Part shown: in pieces, positions 6,502 to 10,380 of the stretch | How the letters are laid out: every line of letters starts with the position of its first letter | Position numbering within the stretch: position 1 is the first letter of the stretch | Assembly (NCBI GenBank): GCA_016292705.1 | Contig: JAEDHZ010000038.1 | Coordinates: 1 to 10,380 of the forward strand | Origin: Clostridiaceae bacterium | Lineage (GTDB): Bacteria > Bacillota > Clostridia > Oscillospirales > Acutalibacteraceae | Direction: 5' to 3' | DNA: 10,380 nucleotides | The notes under the pieces: model-generated | Database searches by the model: none | Told to the model about the DNA's origin: nothing | What the model saw: the letters and a program-made list of their open reading frames with translations, nothing else | Program-made: the position numbers and the translations under genes

Positions 6502-7431
6502 TTATCCGAGTATTGTTCCGGGTGAAAGTCTGTAGCCGTTAAGGAAAGAAGAAGCTTCCAAACGCTTTTTTCCCTCAAGCTGAATTTCTTTCAGTTCAAT
6601 ACATTTGTTATCACCGCAACAAACAACAAAACTTCCGTCAGAAGTAACAACCGAACCGGGTATATTATTACCTTTTTTTTCACTGAGAACCGCTTTATGA
6701 AGCTTCAAAGTTTTTCCGTCAAGCTTTGTAAATGCTCCCGGCCAGGAATAAAGACCACGAATCTTGTTGTGGACTTCAATTGCACTCTTTTTCCAATCAA
6801 CAATACCCTCATCCTTTGAAAGAAGTCCTGCATAAGTCGACTTTGAATCGTCCTGCTTAACGGGATGAAGTTCGCCTTTTTCCAGCAAGTCGATTGTTTT
6901 CATGAGCACAGCGGCACCAAGGACCGAAAGCTTTTCAAACATTTCAAGCGTAGTATCATTGATACCGATTGGTATTTTTTCTGTCAGAAGAATGTCACCG
7001 GTGTCAAGTCCGGAATCCATCTGCATTGCAGTCACACCGGTTTCTTTTTCTCCGTTCAGAACACAATGATGAATCGGTGAAGCTCCACGGTATTTAGGAA
7101 GAATTGATGCATGAATATTGATGCATCCGTATTTCGGAAAAGCGAGAAAATCCGGCGGCAGAAGCTTTCCGTAAGCAACAACAATGACCAAATCCGGATT
7201 GATATCCTTCAATATTTCGACGCCAAGACCGTTTTTCAGGGAATTTGGTTGGTACACTGTAAGATTATGTTTAAGCGCTTCGATTTTGACATCGGGCATT
7301 CTAAGCTCCTGTTTCCTTCCGACCGGCTTGTCCGGCTGACAGAAAACACCAACAACTTCATGCTTTGAAGCAACAAGGGATTTCAGACATTCAACTGAAA
7401 AATCAGGGGTACCCATAAATGCAATTCTCAT
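6502..7431 (-). CDS. fmt: Methionyl-tRNA formyltransferase
   Basis: Transfers a formyl group from 10-formyl-tetrahydrofolate to Met-tRNA(fMet), enabling bacterial translation initiation. At 309 residues it has the standard length. The N-terminal Rossmann catalytic domain begins MRIAFMGTPDF, and the tRNA-binding C-terminal OB-like domain runs from about 205. Catalytic residues align with E. coli N106, H108 and D144: here N105 and H107 in INIHAS, and D143 in SGLDTGDIL. The SILPKYRGASPI segment (109-120) is the conserved folate/active-site loop; it is followed by HH where many homologues have Gln plus an aromatic or basic residue. ATG at 7431 is backed by a strong AGGAGG (7441-7446) nine bases upstream, starting one base after the def stop. 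An A8 run on the coding strand (6671-6678 region) is the longest homopolymer in the gene, and the frame is intact through it. Confidence 0.98.
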   Translation of the reverse strand: MRIAFMGTPDFSVECLKSLVASKHEVVGVFCQPDKPVGRKQELRMPDVKIEALKHNLTVYQPNSLKNGLGVEILKDINPDLVIVVAYGKLLPPDFLAFPKYGCINIHASILPKYRGASPIHHCVLNGEKETGVTAMQMDSGLDTGDILLTEKIPIGINDTTLEMFEKLSVLGAAVLMKTIDLLEKGELHPVKQDDSKSTYAGLLSKDEGIVDWKKSAIEVHNKIRGLYSWPGAFTKLDGKTLKLHKAVLSEKKGNNIPGSVVTSDGSFVVCCGDNKCIELKEIQLEGKKRLEASSFLNGYRLSPGTILG

Positions 7432-7440
7432 AATACCAGA

Positions 7441-7446
7441 CCTCCT
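7441..7446 (-). promoter_or_regulatory. Ribosome binding site of fmt
   Basis: AGGAGG on the coding strand, starting one base after the def stop codon and nine bases before the fmt ATG at 7431. It fixes the fmt start. Confidence 0.85.
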
Positions 7447-7447
7447 A

Positions 7448-7930
7448 TTATTCTTCTTTCAGCCGTCTGAGTTCCTCCTCAGAAAGCATTCGCTTTGCTC
7501 TGTCGGTAAAAACAATTCCGTCAAGATGATCAATTTCATGGCAGAAGCAACGAGCTTTAAGACCTTCACCCTTATACATACACCACTGCCCTTTGCGATT
7601 TTGTGCACGCACCTTTACAAAGTCAGGGCGGCGGACAACGCCCCATTCACCGGGAAGAGAAAGGCAACCTTCCTGTCCCTCCTGTTCTCCGCTTGTTTCA
7701 ACAATTTCAGGGTTAATAAGTTCAAGCGGCTTTCCGTCACCTATATCAACAATAACCGCTCTGCGGAGAATGCCGACCTGAACGGCAGCAAGACCGGCAC
7801 CGTCAGCTTTTTTGAGCGTCTCTTTCATGTCATCAAGAAGTGTCCAGAGTTTTTCATCAAAATTAACAACCGGACGACTCTTTTTTCTTAACACAGGATC
7901 TTCAACTGTTACAATATTTCTGATTGCCAT
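7448..7930 (-). CDS. def: Peptide deformylase
   Basis: Metal-dependent (Fe2+ in vivo) hydrolase that removes the formyl group from the N-terminal methionine of nascent proteins at the ribosome exit. The 160 residues carry all three deformylase motifs: motif 1 GAGLAAVQVG (44-53), motif 2 EGCLSLPG (87-94) whose Cys is a metal ligand, and motif 3 HEIDHLDG (131-138) with the two His ligands and the catalytic Glu. Length and the EGCLSLPG form fit the Clostridia short-type enzymes rather than the longer type 2 enzymes of bacilli. The start at 7930 is supported by AAGGAG (7938-7943) seven bases upstream. It lies 19 bases downstream of priA and 16 upstream of fmt; the def-fmt pairing is one of the most conserved gene pairs in bacteria and reflects their opposite steps of the formylation cycle. 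Confidence 0.98.
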   Translation of the reverse strand: MAIRNIVTVEDPVLRKKSRPVVNFDEKLWTLLDDMKETLKKADGAGLAAVQVGILRRAVIVDIGDGKPLELINPEIVETSGEQEGQEGCLSLPGEWGVVRRPDFVKVRAQNRKGQWCMYKGEGLKARCFCHEIDHLDGIVFTDRAKRMLSEEELRRLKEE

Positions 7931-7949
7931 ACTGTTTCTCCTTACATTA

Positions 7950-10380
7950 TCAAACCAAAGATAGTGGATTTATATCTGCAAACATTGTTACATCGCCGAA
8001 TGTTTTACTTGAGCCGAATTCAACAAGTAAATCAGAGATTATTTTTCTGAATACGGCAGTGTTTCTGCATTTGATAATAATTCTGTATCTGAAGCGATTA
8101 TTTACCTTTGAAATCCTCGGCGGCATAACGGGCAAAACAATCACTTTCGGAACATTCTCTGTGCTTTCAGTCCGTTTTCTGAACTCATCAAGAAAAACTC
8201 TTGCAGCAGAAAGCGCTTTGAGTTCATCCTCGCTTATCGCATAAACGGCGCAGATATCGCAAAACGGCGGATAAGTCATCATGTGTCTTATCTCAATCTC
8301 ATTGTTATAAAAAGCATCATAGTCCTGCATTTTTGCAAGTGAAATAATATTATTCTCAGGCGTCATTGTCTGAATTACGGCTGTGCCCTTGTTCTTGCCC
8401 CTACCGCAACGACCGACAACCTGCGTTAGTAAATCGAAGGTCAGTTCCTCACTTCTGAAATCGTCATTATTGAGCTGCTGGTCAGCATTTATCACACCGA
8501 CAAGGGTAACATTTTCAAAGTTCAGACCCTTTGCAACCATTTGAGTTCCAAGCATTATATCATATTCATGATTCCCGAAAGCGCTAATATTTTTTTCAAA
8601 AGCATATCTTCCGGAGTTTGAATCTGTGTCCATCCTAAGAATGCGTGCTTCGGGAATAAGACTACGAAGCTCTTCTTCAATCCTCTGCGTTCCGTATCCG
8701 GAATAGCGGACATTCTCCTTGCCGCAAGAATCGCATTTTGTTTTGAAATCGGTTGTATAACCGCAATAATGGCACATGAGCTTCTTGTTTGAAAGATGAA
8801 ATGTCATTGAAATGCTGCAGTACGGACAGTCAACAACGCTTCCGCAACTGTCGCAGGCAACAAAGGTGTTATATCCCCTGCGGTTCATGAGAAGAATGGA
8901 CTGCCTTTTTGACTCAAGGTTGAGTTTCAGCCGTTCAAGAAGCTCCGAGCTTATAAGATATTTGTTTCCTCTGTTCCTTTCGGATTTTATATCGACAACA
9001 GTTACTTCGGGTAAAACAGCTTCACCATACCGTTCGGTAAGCTTTTCGAGCGAATACACGCCTTTTTTTGCAAGCGAATAGCTTTCGATGCTCGGAGTTG
9101 CTGAGGAAAGCAAAAGCAAGGCCGAATGCTTTTTTGCCCTGAATCTTGCAACATCGCGAGCATGGTATCTTGGTGATGATTCAGATTTATATGTGTGTTC
9201 CTGTTCCTCATCAATAACAATAAGTCCAATGTTTTCAAAAGGCGCAAAAACTGCCGAACGGGTTCCGACAACTATTCTGACTCCGCCGTTCCTTACACGA
9301 CGGTATTCATCCTTGCGTTCGCCCATTGAGAGTGCGGAATGGAAAACGGCCACTTCATTTTTATATCTGCCTTTAAAAATTGAGACCATCTGAGGTGTCA
9401 GTGAAATCTCCGGAACCATGACTATTACATTTCTTCCGTCGTGCACAACATCGTCAATAAGCTTGAGAAAAACGGAAGTTTTTCCGCTTCCGGTGATGCC
9501 ATACAGAAGCGAAACACCACCGCCATTCTTATATTTCTCCAGGAGTCCGCAATAAGCTTTTTCCTGCATAGTTGTAAGCCTGATTTCTCCAACTTCGTTT
9601 TCACTTGAAAACTGTAATTTTGGTATACGGTAGACATCAACATCGGTAATGTTGATTATCCCCTTATTCTTCAGCGCACGGACAACTGCATCAGTTACCC
9701 CCGTAATTTCGCATAGCTCCCTGACATTTGCACTGCCTGCATCGGCAAGAACACGAAGGACTTCAGACTGCTTTTTCGTCAGTTTTTCAAAAGCGTTTTC
9801 AAGCTCAATACCGGAAATATTAAGCACGGCTGTTTTTGCATATAGCTCACCAACCTGCTTGCGTGTTTCAACATTTTTTTGAACAAGACCCTTTTCAATG
9901 AGCTTTTCAAGAATGTCACTTCCGTTTGAAAGCTTGCATGCAGAAAGAATGGCTTTCTTAGTCAGAAAACTCACCTTTGACAGCATATAATCATAAACAA
10001 GTTGTTCTTTTGCAGTCAACTCAGGTGTTTCGTCAGTTCCACGCAAAGCAACATAGGAACAGTTGATTTTATAATTGAAGCCGGCCGGAAGTTGTGCTTT
10101 TGCAGCCTCAAAGTAGGTGCAAAATGTCCTTTCCTTGAGAAATTCTGCAATTTCAACCATTTCTTCCGTGAGCACAGGCGTTTCATCAAGTGATTCAAGT
10201 ATTTCTTTATACTTCTTCCCCTTTTCAGGGGCATGGAAACCGAAAACAAATCCCTGGCGTTTACTATCTTTTCCCATACCGAAGTTTACGATAACACGGG
10301 AGCCGATACCAACACAAGCAGACAGCCTTTCAGGAACAACATAACCATACAAAATGTCAAAATGATATGAAACATTCTCA
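7950..10380 (-). CDS. priA: Primosomal protein N' (replication restart helicase PriA), 5' end missing at window edge
   Basis: Superfamily 2 DNA helicase that recognises stalled or repaired forks and reloads the replisome. The visible 809 residues start in mid-gene. Reading in frame from the right edge gives ENVSYHFDILYGYVVPERL, the first beta strands of the PriA 3'-DNA-binding domain. The TTG at 10352 is therefore internal, and the true start lies a few codons outside. Visible-residue positions: DNA-binding domain about 1-110; winged-helix-like segments about 120-250; Walker A GITGSGKT (294-301); Walker B as DEEQ (390-393) followed by EHTYKSE; eight zinc-binding cysteines in four CxxC pairs (509/512, 518/521, 536/539, 549/552); helicase motifs V/VI around NADQQLNNDDFR (631-642) and QVVGRCGRG (653-661); C-terminal domain to 809. 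The roughly 810-residue size matches the B. subtilis protein. It is the first gene visible of the operon and is followed 19 bases later by def. Confidence 0.97.
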   Translation of the reverse strand, partial: ENVSYHFDILYGYVVPERLSACVGIGSRVIVNFGMGKDSKRQGFVFGFHAPEKGKKYKEILESLDETPVLTEEMVEIAEFLKERTFCTYFEAAKAQLPAGFNYKINCSYVALRGTDETPELTAKEQLVYDYMLSKVSFLTKKAILSACKLSNGSDILEKLIEKGLVQKNVETRKQVGELYAKTAVLNISGIELENAFEKLTKKQSEVLRVLADAGSANVRELCEITGVTDAVVRALKNKGIINITDVDVYRIPKLQFSSENEVGEIRLTTMQEKAYCGLLEKYKNGGGVSLLYGITGSGKTSVFLKLIDDVVHDGRNVIVMVPEISLTPQMVSIFKGRYKNEVAVFHSALSMGERKDEYRRVRNGGVRIVVGTRSAVFAPFENIGLIVIDEEQEHTYKSESSPRYHARDVARFRAKKHSALLLLSSATPSIESYSLAKKGVYSLEKLTERYGEAVLPEVTVVDIKSERNRGNKYLISSELLERLKLNLESKRQSILLMNRRGYNTFVACDSCGSVVDCPYCSISMTFHLSNKKLMCHYCGYTTDFKTKCDSCGKENVRYSGYGTQRIEEELRSLIPEARILRMDTDSNSGRYAFEKNISAFGNHEYDIMLGTQMVAKGLNFENVTLVGVINADQQLNNDDFRSEELTFDLLTQVVGRCGRGKNKGTAVIQTMTPENNIISLAKMQDYDAFYNNEIEIRHMMTYPPFCDICAVYAISEDELKALSAARVFLDEFRKRTESTENVPKVIVLPVMPPRISKVNNRFRYRIIIKCRNTAVFRKIISDLLVEFGSSKTFGDVTMFADINPLSLV

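Noticed and set aside
6671..6678. A8 run in fmt as a candidate programmed frameshift
   Set aside because: The zero frame continues through it with normal fmt sequence on both sides, and there is no alternative product. A-rich Lys codons explain the run.
7526..7891. 121-codon plus-strand open frame opposite def
   Set aside because: It is antisense to an unmistakable deformylase, shows no recognisable motif or ribosome binding site, and its composition is what the opposite strand of def would give.
1..10380. Undescribed defence, mobile or biosynthetic system
   Set aside because: Every gene belongs to a well-known core family in a conserved Firmicutes order. No recombinase, repeat array, RNA structure or unexplained intergenic space was seen on either strand.

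Overview
The window is a single, tightly packed minus-strand block of nine housekeeping genes. In transcription order (right to left) they are priA (cut at its 5' end by the right window edge), def, fmt, a YugP-type membrane zinc metallopeptidase, rsmB, rlmN, a PP2C-type phosphatase, a PASTA-domain Ser/Thr kinase, and rsgA (cut at its 3' end by the left edge). No RNA gene, mobile element, CRISPR array, rho-independent terminator or credible plus-strand gene is visible. No gene-free stretch exceeds 57 bases.

The order priA-def-fmt-rsmB-rlmN-prpC-prkC-rsgA is the conserved Firmicutes arrangement known from Bacillus subtilis. Several things point to an anaerobic, gut-type member of the Clostridia (Ruminococcaceae/Oscillospiraceae-like): moderate GC by eye, strong AGGAGG-type ribosome binding sites, the Clostridia-style protein sequences, and a yugP homologue placed between fmt and rsmB. 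The genus cannot be fixed by reading alone.

Layout. 10380-7950 is primosomal helicase PriA (replication restart). 7930-6502 holds peptide deformylase and Met-tRNA formyltransferase, the two enzymes that add and remove the N-formyl group of initiator methionine. 6472-5789 is the membrane metallopeptidase. 5778-3437 holds two RNA methyltransferases, RsmB (16S m5C) and RlmN (23S m2A / tRNA m2A), joined by an ATGA overlap. 3379-726 is the phosphatase/kinase pair that responds to cell-wall state. 724-1 is the ribosome-assembly GTPase RsgA, whose B. subtilis homologue is a known target of the kinase.

Intergenic distances in transcription order are 19, 16, 29, 10, -4, 57, 14 and 1 bases, which suggests one transcript with translational coupling in places. 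The theme is translation and ribosome maturation linked to wall-sensing phosphorylation and replication restart. I found no evidence of an undescribed system. The points most worth a second look are two start-site corrections (kinase and priA), the threonine-rich extracellular tail of the kinase, the yugP insertion, and small motif departures in RsgA, PriA and the third PASTA repeat.
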